A stretch of 64,000 nt of DNA, taken from Telopea speciosissima (taxonomy: Eukaryota; Streptophyta; Magnoliopsida; Proteales; Proteaceae). The position numbers and the translations under genes were made by a program. Below are positions 23,179-35,000 of the stretch, piece after piece. The stretch's first letter is position 1; each line of letters opens with the position of its first letter. The DNA is taken from positions 26,755,913 to 26,819,912 of the forward strand of contig NC_057923.1 of assembly GCF_018873765.1 (NCBI RefSeq), in the 5' to 3' direction. The notes under the pieces were generated by a model that was not told the DNA's origin, made no database searches, and was given only the letters and a program-made list of their open reading frames with translations.

Positions 23179-23309
23179 GGGTAAGAGATCTCTACTTGGT
23201 CACTGGATGAGCATGCCTGGCTATCTGCTGGGGGGGGGGCAGAGGCATCATCTCATGATGCCCTGTGAGAGGGCATAGGAAACAGTACCAAGTAGAGATC
23301 TTTTTCCCA
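23179..23309. mobile_element. Short palindromic MITE
   Basis: A 131-bp segment with inverted ends: GATCTCTACTTGGT near 23187-23200 and ACCAAGTAGAGATC near 23287-23300, the outer bases (GGGTAAGA / TTTTTCCC) also nearly complementary. It is bordered on both sides by TTTATAAA (23171-23178 and 23310-23317), a likely 8-bp target duplication. Note that TTTATAAA is itself palindromic, which weakens that point. A run of about ten G lies at 23231-23240. No coding capacity. Confidence 0.65.
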
Positions 23310-23317
23310 TTTATAAA

Positions 23318-23978
23318 ATACCACAACAGACAGTATTACCAGCTCATTTATTAGCTAATAATTCTAAAACTATTTAGTTGATAGTAGTAATATCTGGTAA
23401 TACCTGTTACCAAAAAAAAAATTATCTGGTAATACCTCTGATTTTTGTAATCTTTTTGCACTAAATAGATTTTCTTTTCACCAAAATAATAGTAATAATA
23501 ATAAAAGCCACGTTTTATTTAAAGGAAAAGATTTCCTACACCTGTTCACATTAATTTTGTAATTATTATTTTTAAATAATTAAGGAAAAAGAACATTGCA
23601 TATTTGTGTGGATCCTGTGCCTAGACATAGAGTGCGAAATTACCATCTCACCCAATGTGAAATAAAAAAATCCCATCTGTATTGATTTCATTGTGCACAT
23701 TCTCATTGGTCCCCACACTGGTGCATGGGCTACACGACCAAGCAGCGACTCTTGCCCAAATAATAAATAAAATATTTTAAATATGAAAACATAAGAAACC
23801 ATAAATGGTTCTGGAACCCTTGACCTTTATTTAATTAGCAATGTTTTTTGTGGATCTGTATCTTCTCAAGTGCACTAGTGCATTACCCAATGCACCTTAA
23901 AGTGCATCCTATGGTGGGAGTGCACCTATTCACCTTTAAAATCCAAGAACATGTTGTTGACCACTGTTAGATGGAGCA
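23318..23978. other. Non-coding stretch left of element 4
   Basis: AT-rich. A repeated motif ATCTGGTAATACCT occurs twice (about 23390-23440). I see no gene or recognised repeat. Open frames here are short and unconserved. Confidence 0.4.
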
Positions 23979-24551
23979 TGATAAACCATAAATACTCAGG
24001 GCCAACCCCGATTTGCCATGTGGCATGGTATGAAGGGAGGATAACCCAAACCCTGCTACATCAAGACCCATCTACTGGACCTAAGAGGAAGAGACCCAAT
24101 AAGTCATGCAAGGACCAAGGTCACCACCCAGATTTACATCATCCTATCGGCAAAGGAACCTTATCCCAAAGGAGATGAACCTCACCTATGCACGACCCTC
24201 AAGGATCTTATCCAATACGTGAGGGAAACACATGTCCATCTGCTAGGGAACACCTTCCCTACCCGGACTCTACCTCCCAAGAGGAGGTGATCTACTACGT
24301 GATGGACTCTACTACCAAGGAGACTATCACCAACTACCTAGACTCTCCACCGCCATACACAACTATAAATACCCAGGTATTCTACCCCATTAACCCATCT
24401 TGAATTCCAATTATTCATCTGTTGCTCAGAGAGATCTAACTTAGACATCGGAGAGTCCTAGGTCGGAACCATACCGGTTCTCCCTTATCCTTGACTTCCT
24501 TTTACAGGTTGTGGCACCCGAAGGACCACCTGGTGATTTCTTGACGCAATA
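23979..24551 (+). repeat. 5' LTR of element 4
   Basis: Starts TGATAAACCATAAATACTC and ends GACGCAATA (terminal CA changed to TA). TATA box ACTATAAATACCC near 24361. Pairs with 42269-42842. Confidence 0.92.
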
Positions 24552-24554
24552 GAT

Positions 24555-24571
24555 TGGCATCGTCTCTGGGA
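24555..24571 (+). other. Primer-binding site of element 4
   Basis: TGGCATCGTCTCTGGGA lies four bases after the LTR. It is close to the TGGTGCCGTCTGTGGGA of element 2, with changes consistent with decay. Confidence 0.55.
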
Positions 24572-24617
24572 ACGACGCTAGCCAACGTTTCTACTAGCTC
24601 GCTTCCTCAAGCATTCA

Positions 24618-26498
24618 ATGGCACCACAGGGTAAGAAGGCCGCTCCCTCCTCCAATGCTGCGAAGGAGAGGAACGAGTCACCTCCACCAGAGAGCTCTCG
24701 GCAGAGAGCCGATAACCAGGAACTCCCCGAGATGGAGAACCCAGAGAATGAGCACGTCGACGTAGTCAGTCTTAATGACGAAGTAGCCTTGGAGGCAGTA
24801 CCTGACCCGAATGCGCCAACAACTGTAGGTCAGATCAATGACTTGCAGCGACAGATCCTCCAGGACCAAAGACTCTTCCGAGACTGCTTGAGGCAGCGGG
24901 CGACGTCTAGCAGCAGGAGGGCGTTGCCCCCACCATGGATGGAGCCAATCCCTCGATAGGAGAAAAACCCTAGGAGGTCACCCCTTGGGGGTGAAAGATC
25001 AGAGAGACATGCAAGGCATGCAAGTTCAACTCACCAGCAAGGAGATCCTTCGCATCATCCCAGGAGAACGGTAGATTTGCTTATCCGATCAGAACATGGG
25101 GTGTCAGTGACACACCAGTCAGTGGAACCTAATTAGGATGGTTCGATCAGAAGGTCAGTGTTCCAAGGGTGACTCAGAGGGAGTCGTACACCAAGGTGGA
25201 GCCGGACCTACCATGAAGAAAGTCCCTCATGTTTACGTCAAGGCTCATCACGTCGTGACCACTCGCCGTTGTGTCAAAACTCACGGCGGGAAGAAACATC
25301 GAGGAGGGGTCAAGAGCGGGTTTGTAGTTAATGCGCAACTAGGCATGATGGACAGTCACGTGAGGAGGAGCTAGATAAAAGACTCTGAGAATTGGATGAG
25401 AAGTTGGAAAAGCTAAAGAGGCAAACGAAAGGTGAAACACACTCTATACCAGGCCAACATCCATTCTTGGCAGAAATCATGAGCGCACCTCTCCCCTCCA
25501 GATTCAGATTACCTACCTTCGAGCTCTACAACGGTACCACGGATCCAAATGACCACATCAACTACTTCAATGGGATGATGACCCTATATGGGGGATTCGA
25601 CGTGGTCTCTGGCCAAGCATTCCTAGCATCCCTCAATGGTGCAGCCACTTCATGGTTCTCAAGGCTTAGGCCTCGATCGATAAGTTAATTCGCAGAACTC
25701 TACGAGCAGTTTGTCACCTGTTTCCAAAGCAGCATCAAGCAAAAGAAGACCACGGTCAATTTGCTGAACATGGTATAGAACCCAGGGGAATCCCTCAGGG
25801 AATATGTCACTAGGTTCATGAAGGAATCTTTGGAGGTCCGAGACCTAGACAACTAGACCCAACATGCAGCCTTGGCTGGGGGCATCAGAGACCTATACTT
25901 GATCAAGGATCTAGCACGGCATGAGACCAAGACGATGAAGGAGCTCCTGAAGTGGTGCAATGAGTTTGCCAACCTGGTCAAGGTACTACAAGTTTGAAAG
26001 AAGGTGATCGAGGCCAAACCTCAGGATAACAAAAGATCAGTACCGGATGATCGTAGAGAGGACAAAAGGTTAAGGACCGAGGGCCGATGGGCAAAAGGTG
26101 ACCGCCAGCCAGAGAAGACTGAGCGCCGCCTAGAGAGGACTGATATAGCTGGAAGCCCCGACTACACTCCCCTGAACACCACACGATCACAGATCCTCAT
26201 GCAGATCCAAGACTGTGGCTTGCTCAATTGGCCACAACCCATGCTTGCAGGACCCAAGAAGCAAAATCCAAACAAGTATTGTCTCTTCCATAAGGACACA
26301 GGACATGACACGGAAGGTTGCATCCAATTAAAGAGCGAGATAGAACAGATCAGGGTTGAGAGGCGGACCGCCCGGAGGAAAGGAAGGACAGAGCGGGACC
26401 AAGCAACTCCAGAGGAGCCCCAATCCTTACCATACTGGGAGGACCAGGGTAGGAGTCCACAAGAAAGGCCAAAGCCCATGCTAGGTTTGTGGGAGTAG
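24618..26498 (+). pseudogene. Tat-type gag (broken)
   Basis: An ATG at 24618 opens 113 codons of acidic N-terminus, ending at a stop at 24957. The capsid part (25392-25688) has RFRLPTFELYNGTTDPNDHI and ATSWFSRLRP. After a stop the same protein continues through VNLLNMV-NPGESLREYVTRF and LARHETKTMKELL. A CLFHKDTGHDTEGC zinc-binding-like motif lies near 26280-26320. Stops within it are mainly TAG at positions where relatives have Gln. Confidence 0.88.
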
Positions 26499-26602
26499 CA
26501 GAGATGCCGAGCAAAGTAACCAAGACCGAGACGGTCATCTCCTTCTTGGACGCTAACCTAGAAGGATTGAGCCTGCCACATGAAGATGCCCTTGTAGTGT
26601 AG

Positions 26603-27190
26603 GTGGACATAGCTAATCGAGCTGTGCATAGGATGCTGGTAGACACCGGAGCATCTATGGACGTGCTTTCACTGGAAGCCTACAGGCAGTTTGGGTTCAA
26701 CGACGACCAACTCAAGCCAGAACTAACCCATCTCCACGGGTTCTCGGGCTCCACCGCCTCCATCAGAGGAATAATAGAATTGCCCATCACAGTCGAAGAG
26801 CACCCTTAGCAAATTATGATCATGGTTAACTTCATGGTTGTGAGGTCTATAGTATCCTTCAACGGCATTCTAGGATGACCATCCCTAACTACTCTCAAGG
26901 GAATAGTCTCACCAATCCACCTGAAGGTGAAGTTCCCAACAGAGAATGGAGTGGGCGAGATCAGAGGAGACCAGAAGAAAGCTAGGGAGTGCTACGCGAT
27001 GTTTGTCAAGAAGAACAATGGTAACGCTCCGGGGATGGCACTGTGTGTAGAAAACCTCATCAGCGACTAGAGAGACGAGCTAATAGAGAAAAGGGGAAGG
27101 CCGGTGGAGGACCTCGTCCCATATCCTCTTAGCAAGGACGACCCCACCAAAGTAGTGCAGATTGGATCACTACTAGGCGAAGAACAAAGA
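26603..27190 (+). pseudogene. Tat-type protease
   Basis: MLVDTGASMDVLSLEAYRQF carries the catalytic DTGAS triad (about 26638-26652). Then LHGFSGSTASIRG and, after a TAG, the VVRSIVSFNGILG-PSL and LKVKFPTENGVGEI segments. Several stops. Would cleave the Gag-Pol polyprotein in an active copy. Confidence 0.85.
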
Positions 27191-27244
27191 AACAAGCTTG
27201 GGTGACTCCTCAAGGAGAACTTAGATGTCTTTGCATGGTCGGTC

Positions 27245-28570
27245 TTGGACATGCCAGGCATACCTCGGCATATAGCTGAACACAGATTGCACGTGGATCC
27301 AATTAGGAAGCCGATACAACAAAAGTGGAGGAATTTCGTGCTTGACCGACAGGCTGCAATCAAAGAGGAAGTCAAGAAGTTGAGCCGCTTGGGGTTCATC
27401 AGAGAGGAGAAGTTCCCAACCTGGCTCGCTAATGTGGTGATGGTACCAAAACCAAATGGAAAATGGATGATGTGCATCGACTACACCGATCTAAACAAAG
27501 CATGCCCAAAAGATGAATATCCCCTGCCAAGGATCGACTTGTTGATCGACACCACCGTAGGCCATGAGATGCTGAGCTTCATGGATGCGTACTTCGGCTA
27601 CAACCAGATCCTCATGAATGAGGAAGATGAGTCCTACACTGCATTCCAGACAGACACTGTTACCAAGTCATGCCGTTCAGGCTGAAGAACGCAGGGGCGA
27701 CCTATCAGAGAATGGTCAACAAGATGTTCGAGGAACATCGGGTGAAACATAAAGGTGTACGTGGATGACATGCTCGTGAAAAGCGTCAAAGGTGAGCAGC
27801 ACCTAGTTGATGTAGGGGAAGTGTTCGGGGTACTGAGAAATAACCAGATGAGGCTGAAGAACCTCGCCAAGTGCGCCTTTGGTGTGACGTTAGGGAAGTT
27901 CCTAAGCTTCATGGTCTCAGTACGAGGAATAGAGGCCAATCCATCAAAGATCAGGGCCATCCAGGAGATGTCGCCACCTCGAATGGTCAGGGAGGTACAA
28001 AGGCTGAATGGAAGGATCACGACCCTATCAAGGTTCATGTCGCGGGCAGGGGATAAGTGTCTGCCATTCTTTAAGATGTTGAAGAACCTCCAAAATCCTA
28101 AAGACTTCACGTGGACAGAGGAGTACCAAAGAGCCTTCGAGGAACTGAAAAGGTATCTGGAGAGTCCACCACTATTGGGACGACCAGAAGCTATCGAGGA
28201 GTTACAACTCTATTTGGTTGCCACCCCAGTTGCAGTAAGCGTAGTATTACTGAAGGAGGAAGATAAACAGTAGAGACCTATCTACTATGTCAGTCACGTC
28301 TTGATCGACGCAGAAACCAGGTACATCTGGATCGAGAAGGTAGCCTATGCACTCGTGATCGCGATAAGGAAGCTGAGGCCATACTTCCAGGCCCATACAG
28401 TCGTGGTGCTCATGGACCTACCACTAAAGAAGGTGTTGCATAAACCAGATGTATCAGGGCGATTGATTACCTGGACGGTAGAGTTGAGTGAGCACGACAT
28501 CAAGTTCCAACCTCGAACAGCCATCAAAGGTCAGGCCCCAGCAGACTTTATCGCTAAGTGCACCCTATCG
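27245..28570 (+). pseudogene. Tat-type reverse transcriptase and gypsy RNase H
   Basis: RT motifs: FIREEKFPTWLANVVMVPKP, MCIDYTDLNKACPKDEYPLP, FMDAYFGYNQI. After a frameshift near 27650 comes MPFRLKNAGATYQRMVNKMF; after another near 27745 comes the catalytic YVDDMLVKS (27755). The KCAFGVTLGKFL and RMVREVQRLNGRI segments follow. RNase H begins near 28160 and includes AIEELQLYLVATPVAVSVVL, then a TAG at about 28273 and RPIYYVSHVLIDAETRYIWIE. Frame changes and stops make it inactive. Confidence 0.9.
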
Positions 28571-29000
28571 AAGGTCGAGCCAGAAGAAACGGAACCTAAG
28601 GAGCGTGATCGAGGATCGTGGGAGATGTTCGTGGACAATTCGAGTAATGCAGCAGGAAGCGGGCCTAGGTTCATACTCACCAGCCCCGAAGGTTTTCAGA
28701 TCCAGTACGCCCTCCGATTCACCTTCTAGGCCTCCAACAATGAGGCAGAGTACGAGGCACTACTTGCCGGACTACGAGTGGCCAAGGCCATCCAGGTCAC
28801 TCACCTCACCATCCAAACCGACTCCCAACTTGTTGTGAACCAGGTGAACGAGGAGTATGAGGCGAAAGATGAATGTATGGCAGCCTATCTGACGCGTGCT
28901 CGAGAGTTGATCGCGGAGTTTGTGAAGTTTGAGATGGTTCGAGTCCCGAGGGTCGAGAACCCCACAACAGACGCCTTATCAAGGCTAGTAAATGAGGAGC
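28571..29000 (+). pseudogene. Archaeal-type RNase H of element 4
   Basis: Second RNase H: SWEMFVDNSSNAAGSGPRFI, then after a [23 protein letters not shown] and [20 protein letters not shown]. Its presence after the gypsy RNase H is diagnostic of the Tat lineage. The first motif reads VDNSSN where relatives have VDGSSN. Confidence 0.88.
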
Positions 29001-29654
29001 TTCAGAACCTAGCTAGTGTCGTGTACGTTGAGATACTTCATGAGCCGACGTACCAGGAGAAACAAGTCAACAAGATTGAAGAGGGGCCAAGCTGGATGGA
29101 ACCAATAGCTAATTACCTATAGAACGACATACTGCCGAAAGACAAGGTTGAAGCCAGGAAAATAAGGATGCGGGCAGTGAAGTACACAATCATCGACAAA
29201 ATGCTATAGAAGAGGGCGGTCACAGCCCCACTGCTCAGGTGTTTAGGACCCAAAGGGGCCAAATACGACTTGGCGGAAGTTCACGAAGGAATATGCGGAA
29301 GTCACACGGGTGGGCGAGTGCTAGCCTATAAGGTCCTCCGCCAAGGGTTCTATTGGCAGCGGATGTAGGAGGAGGCCATAGAGTATGTCAGAGCCTGCGA
29401 GCAATGTCAATTGTTCACCCCAGTGCCACACCAACCGGCCACCAAGCTAACCTCCATCCTTAACCCCATACCGTTCGCCATGTGAGGCATGGACATCCTT
29501 GGCGACTTCACCCCCGAGTCCGGGAACAGAACGTACCTGGTGGTCGCCATCAATTACTTCACAAAGTGGGTCGAGGCTGAGCCATTAGCAAAAATAATGG
29601 AAAAAGAAATGCAAAAATTTGTTTGAGACAAGGTAATCTACAGGTTCGGGGAGC
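29001..29654 (+). pseudogene. Tat-type integrase, N-terminal half (interrupted by element 5)
   Basis: Linker with [14 protein letters not shown], then the zinc region HEGICGSHTGGRVLAYKVLR and CEQCQ (HHCC), then MDILGDFTPE (first catalytic Asp) and VVAINYFTKWVEAEPLA. The frame is cut at 29654, within the strand before the second Asp, by element 5. Stops at about 29120, 29207, 29368 (TAG) and 29483, 29624 (TGA). Confidence 0.9.
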
Positions 29655-30873
29655 TGTAAGTACCGTGGTCCTTGCTGTGACGAGGTTTTCGCAGCCTCTT
29701 TGGCGACAAATGATAGTATGGATAATATTCTCAATGTGCGAAAATGGCATCAGGGGGTTGGGGTCATACTTCATAAAAATATTAAAATAAAATGAGGAGT
29801 CACCACCTAGGATTACGGCCTAGGACCCAATAGGTGTAGCCCTATAGTTATGAACGGAAACAGGCTACAGAGCTCCATATGGTCCGGTCAAAGATTCGGA
29901 TAAGGGGTCAGGTTACAAGCATGGGAAGGTGTTAGGCACCCATCTTGCCCGACAAAAACCGGTCTTTCTGTTATAGATGCTAAAAGGGTGAATATTCTCT
30001 CTTCATAATGTACGACTACAGAATGTACATTCTATTTACACTATATACATTAAAATGGGAAACACAAAAGACTATATTGTAACGACAAAAATACAATGAT
30101 TATACCTTCATAGGGGTATACCTCAGATCTTGACGATCCCCTAGCTTAGGGGAAGACGGACGAATGGACAAACACCTGGCTTCTTGAACAGGGTAATAGC
30201 TCTCTGGATCTGTCTGTAAGCGGGCAGAACAATGGCTAATAAAGAGGAAGTTTCATTATCTGTAATCGGACAGAATAACCGCTATAAAAAGGTTTCGTTA
30301 TCCGTATACAGACGAAATAACGACTTGATCGGAATGGGATCGCTCTTCGGATGCATGGATAATCGACGGATCTACCCACAACTCGAGCGGGTAATCAAGG
30401 GATCTACCCACAACTCAGAGCGTTGCTCAAAACTCTCTCACAAAGGCTTGAAAAAGGGGAAAAAACGAGTTGGGAGGGTCTCCCTCAGCTTGGGATTCCT
30501 TTCCATGAAGGGAGGGGGACCCTCCTATTTATAGGGGAGGTCCCACTTCCACAACGCCGTATAAGTCGTCCACGGCATCGTGGAGGACTTCTCTACGGCG
30601 CCGTGGGCAACATCATCCGGCTGACGTTGAAAGTAGCCCCGGCGGCGTGGTTTTGTACCTTGTTGCCATGGGAGGCCTACACGGTGCCGTGGCCAGTGTG
30701 GTCCCCCTTTTTTCCATTTTTTTGGGGTAAAATGGGCTTTTTTTAGAGTTCAGGGTGTGTCTAGGCCCATGGGCTTGGTATTTTAAGGCTTAGGAAAGGG
30801 GAAAATGCGTCGCCCATTGTTCGTGTCCCGTTGTCATCCTCGCCAAGGGTGGTGACAAAAATCAGCATCTACA
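29655..30873 (+). repeat. 5' LTR of element 5
   Basis: The part from 30171 on aligns with 36916-37590; the end TCAGCATCTACA matches TCAGCGTCTACA at the right end. A symmetrical CTCCTATTTATAGGGGAG near 30519 could be the TATA region. The first 515 bases have no partner in the window. Confidence 0.75.
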
Positions 30874-31206
30874 GTTTGCCCCTCTTTGGCCGAGGCCTGT
30901 GCCAACAGCCGAAGGGCAAAGACAAAAGACCAACTAATTTTGTTACCAAGAGCATGTATTGCTGACGCTTTGCTCAAAGGCGGCAGAGTTGCTAAAACCG
31001 GCGGTTAATCGCGATGAAACCTTCAAAAGAAAAACTCGGGAAAAACCAACTCTTTTTTTATGTGAGGGTAATATGGTACCACTCAACCGGAGTTGCCAAA
31101 CAGGCGGTTAATAGTGATGAAATCATTCGATAACCCTTAAAAGAAAAAGAAATTCGGGAATAATCAAATCTTCATGACAATACCGATCATTCGGCAACTC
31201 AAAGTA

Positions 31207-31410
31207 ATTTCATTCCGTACTCTACTATCGGGTGACCCATCCAGTCACACGTTTAAGAGTAACGGTCTTCATTCTGTCATTCCGCACTCTATTATCGGGT
31301 GACCCATCCGGTCACACGTCTAAGAGTAACGGTCTTCATTCTGTCATTCTGCACTCTGTTATCGGGTGACCCATCCAATCACATGTCTAAGAGTAACGGT
31401 CTTCATTCTA
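31207..31410 (+). repeat. 67-bp tandem repeat, three copies
   Basis: The motif ATCGGGTGACCCATCC begins at 31227, 31294 and 31361, exactly 67 bases apart, followed each time by AAGAGTAACGGTCTTCATTC. Copies differ by a few substitutions. Non-coding. Confidence 0.9.
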
Positions 31411-31654
31411 TACTTTTTTTGGCGAGTGACCTTTCGATCTTTTACCTGAGAGTAACAGTTGACCCGAATGGTCAGGAATCAAAGACTCAGATGGTCAAGA
31501 ATCTTTTGCTAAATTTTGAAGAATCATCCGTTAAATCTTGAAGAAGCAAGAGGACTCGACTGACCTTGGTTAGGAGCAAGAGGACTCGATTTTATTTTTT
31601 ATTCTCTTTTATTTGTATATTATTATTCTTTATTATTTTTTATATCCCCTTTGG

Positions 31655-31890
31655 AGAATTGCCCTTCTTCAAGGTCCTTCTTTTTTTTTTTTTTTTTGAA
31701 TTTTCCCTTTTTCGGGGTCTTTCTTAAAAATTTTCCCTTTTCCAGGGTCTTTTTTGAAAATTTTCCCTTTTCCAGGGTCTTTCTTTTGAAAATTTTCCTT
31801 TCTTCAGGGTCTTTCTTGAAAATTTCCCCTTTTCCAAGGTCTTTTTTAAAAATTTTCCTTTCCTCAGGGTCTTTTTTTTTTTTTTTTTTT
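31655..31890 (+). repeat. About 30-bp T-rich tandem repeat
   Basis: Seven or eight degenerate copies of a unit around TTTTCCCTTTTCCAGGGTCTT, ending in a long T run (31871-31895). Low complexity on both strands. Apparent Lys-rich or Phe-rich frames here are artefacts. Confidence 0.85.
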
Positions 31891-32090
31891 TTTTTGGGTG
31901 TCGGTGTCCACGGCGGCGTGGACCTCCACGGCACCGTGGTGGGCGCCCCATAGTGCCGTGGTTATCTCCACAATGCTGTGGTAAGGGTAATCTCCCCCCA
32001 ATATATAGGAGGGCCCCCTCTCCTCATTTCTTACCCCGTTTTGATCCGAAACTCTGCCCATTTTTTGTATTTTTTAGCGTTTCGAGAGAC

Positions 32091-35000
32091 ATGGCTTACC
32101 GTAGACGACCACGGCTGCCCCCTCGTGGCCCGTTGCTGGGGACCTCTACGACAGATGATCGGGCGGATTGGTACCCGGTCAGGATGACTTTGCGGGACAC
32201 CGCCCGCCACATATGTTGTGCCATTTGGGGGCGATTGCCTGTAGTATTTATTTATTTATTGCATATATTTATTTACTAGTCAACACGAAACTCGAGGCGA
32301 GGCCCTTAGGTACTTTATCAGCTACCTTTGGGCCTACAAATCGAGGCGAAACCCGCAAACACCAATTTAGGCATCTTTAGGTCTGCAAATTGGTACAAGG
32401 CCATTAGATAGCTCATCGGCGATCTTTTGGTTCAGAAAACAAGGCGGTGCCGCCAGGCGGCACATTGGCAGCCTTTTGGCACGTAAATCGAGGCAAAACC
32501 CAAAAACACCAATTTAGGTATTTTTAGGCCTACGAATGGGTATAAAGCCATTTGATACCTCGTCGGTAATCTTTTGGCCCAGAAAATAAGGTGATGCCAC
32601 CAGGTGCCCCATTGGCAACCTTTTGGCGCGTAAATCAAGGCAAAACCCGCAAACACCAATTTAGGTATTTTTAGGCCCGCGAATGGGTATAAGGCCACTA
32701 GATGCCTCATCGGTAATCTTTTGGCCCAGAACATAGGGTGATGCCACCAGGTGCCCCATCGGTAGCCTTTGGCACGTAAATCGAGGTGAAACCCGCAAAC
32801 ACTAATTTATGCATTTTTAGGCCCGCGAATGGGTATAAGACCATTAGATAGCTCATCGGTAATCTTTTGACCCAGAAAATAAGGTGATGCCACCAGGTGC
32901 CCCATCGGTAGCCTTTTGGCACGTAAATCGAGGCAAAACCTACAAACACCAATTTAGGCATTTTTAGGCCTGCGAATGGGTATAAGGCCAATAGATACCT
33001 CATCGGTAATCTTTTGGCCTAGAAAATAAGGTGATGCCACTAGGTGCCCCATCGACAACCTTTTGGCATGAAAATCGAGGTGAAACTTGAAAACACCAAT
33101 TTAGGTATTTTTAGGTTCGCGAATGGGTATAAGGCCATTAGATACCTCATTGGTAATCTTTTGGCCCAAAAAATAAGGTGATGCCACCAGGTGCCCCATT
33201 GGCAGCTTTTTAGCATGCAAATCGAGGCAAAATCCGAAAACACCAATTTAGGTATTTTTAGGCCCGTGAATGGGTATAAGGCCATTAGATACCTCATCGG
33301 TAATCTTTTGGCCCAAAAATTAAGGTGATGCCACCAGGTGCCCCATCGGTAGCCTTTTGGCACACAAACGAGGCAAAACCCGAAAACACCAATTTAGGCA
33401 TTTTTAGGTCCGCCAAAGGGTATAAGGCCATTAGATACCTCATTGGTAATCTTTTGAGCCTGAGAATAAGGTGATGCCACCAGGTGCCCTATCGGTAGCC
33501 TTTTGGCACGCAAATCAAGGCAAAACTCGTAAATATCAATTTAGGCATTTGTAGGTTTGCCAACTTGTTACAAAACCAGATTGATTATTTGTAAACTCTT
33601 TTTTTTCTTTTTTTTCTTTTTTAACTATGACTGTTTGTTACCAACTGACTGACACTTTCCTTTTTTGCCTTTTCTTTTTTTTTTTTTACGGAGTGTGACC
33701 ATTCCTATACCGAAGAAGTATTACGGTACACAGAAGGTGCGGGAATGGTACGTGGAGCTTTGCCCAGAGGTTGTATCCCGGGTCAGACGTACCGGATTGG
33801 GGCATATTGCCACTTGCCCCGTCCGAGAGCTGGACACCCTGACCGTACAGGCTCTAGTGGAGAGATGGTGGCCTAGTACCCACACATTCCATCTCCCACT
33901 AGGAGAGGTGACTATCACACCTCTCGATTTTTATTTGATCACGGGGCTGCCATTTGGAGGGGCGCCCGTGGTATTGGCTCCAGAGGATCAGTGCTACGAC
34001 TTCGATTACTAGAGTAGGATGACCGGACTGGCAATTACCCACCGAGGCATCCTAGCTTCCTCTATGGGGCTGTTCTGGAAGGCCAAGAGGGTGACTGACC
34101 AATCCCCTTCAGTGGAGCATGACCAGGAGGCGAGGAGCTTCCTCCTTTACCTACTAGCTAAGGTCATTTTTAGCGACATGATCGGCAAGGTGACTGTGGA
34201 CGTTGCCTTTTGCAGCTTCTTCGAAGATTTTGACTTGGCGGCAGGATTCAATTGGGGAGGTTCGGCCTATGCCCACCTCCTCTATATGATGGACTTTTTA
34301 TTCCTCGGCTCTTCGAATCTCATCGGGTGCTCCTATGCCAGATGGGTACGTCCTCTTCCCTCTCATTTGTTTTTGAGTCATCCCTTTTATTGAGCAAACT
34401 AACTAATTCCTCTGTTTTTGCCTTTGCAGACATGGAGTTATGAAGTCCTATCCTTCCGAGCCCCTATCTTCAAGGGAGGAGAGGACATGGGTACTACATT
34501 CCCTCGGGCTCGGTGCTAGTCCGAGGGGATTCTTTTGAAGAGCGGGTGCCACAAGGATCTACTGGCAGTTCGGGTTCTCCTGAACGAGCTGCGGCTCGAG
34601 GATGTGAGTTTGAACTGCTTCTCCCTCCCCTTCTTATTATTATTTTTTTTCTTCTTTTTTTTTTTGCTAACACCTGTTGTGCTTGGCAGATTTCTCTTCG
34701 CTCTCACTTCTTGGAGTATCCTGACGAGCCGAAGCTTTTTGCTCTGGCATCCGCCCTTTGCTCCCATCGGGTCCTTTTTAAGGGTCCATGGGGGTTCTCC
34801 TTTTATTTGGGAGAGCGAGTATCCTTGCAGTGGTCCGATGGGAGGCTAGTTCCTTGTCTTCCTCCGGCTTAGATGCATTCCCCTCATCTCCTAGAGCCAG
34901 TAGACATCCAGCGCCTGCGGGTGGCTGAATTGGCGGCGCAACTGACCACCATTGGGGACTGCATGACCTTTCTCTATCAGGAGACAGTCTGTGTCCCTTT

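Noticed and set aside
31207..31410. CRISPR-like regular repeat
   Set aside because: Head-to-tail tandem repeat without unique spacers, in plant DNA.
31623..31953. Lys-rich and Phe-rich frames
   Set aside because: Translation of the T-rich 30-bp repeat.
32432..33363. Long minus-strand frames with repeated 49-residue units
   Set aside because: They arise because the 147-bp repeat is a multiple of three. There is no start context, no known domain and the PMD gene runs on the other strand.
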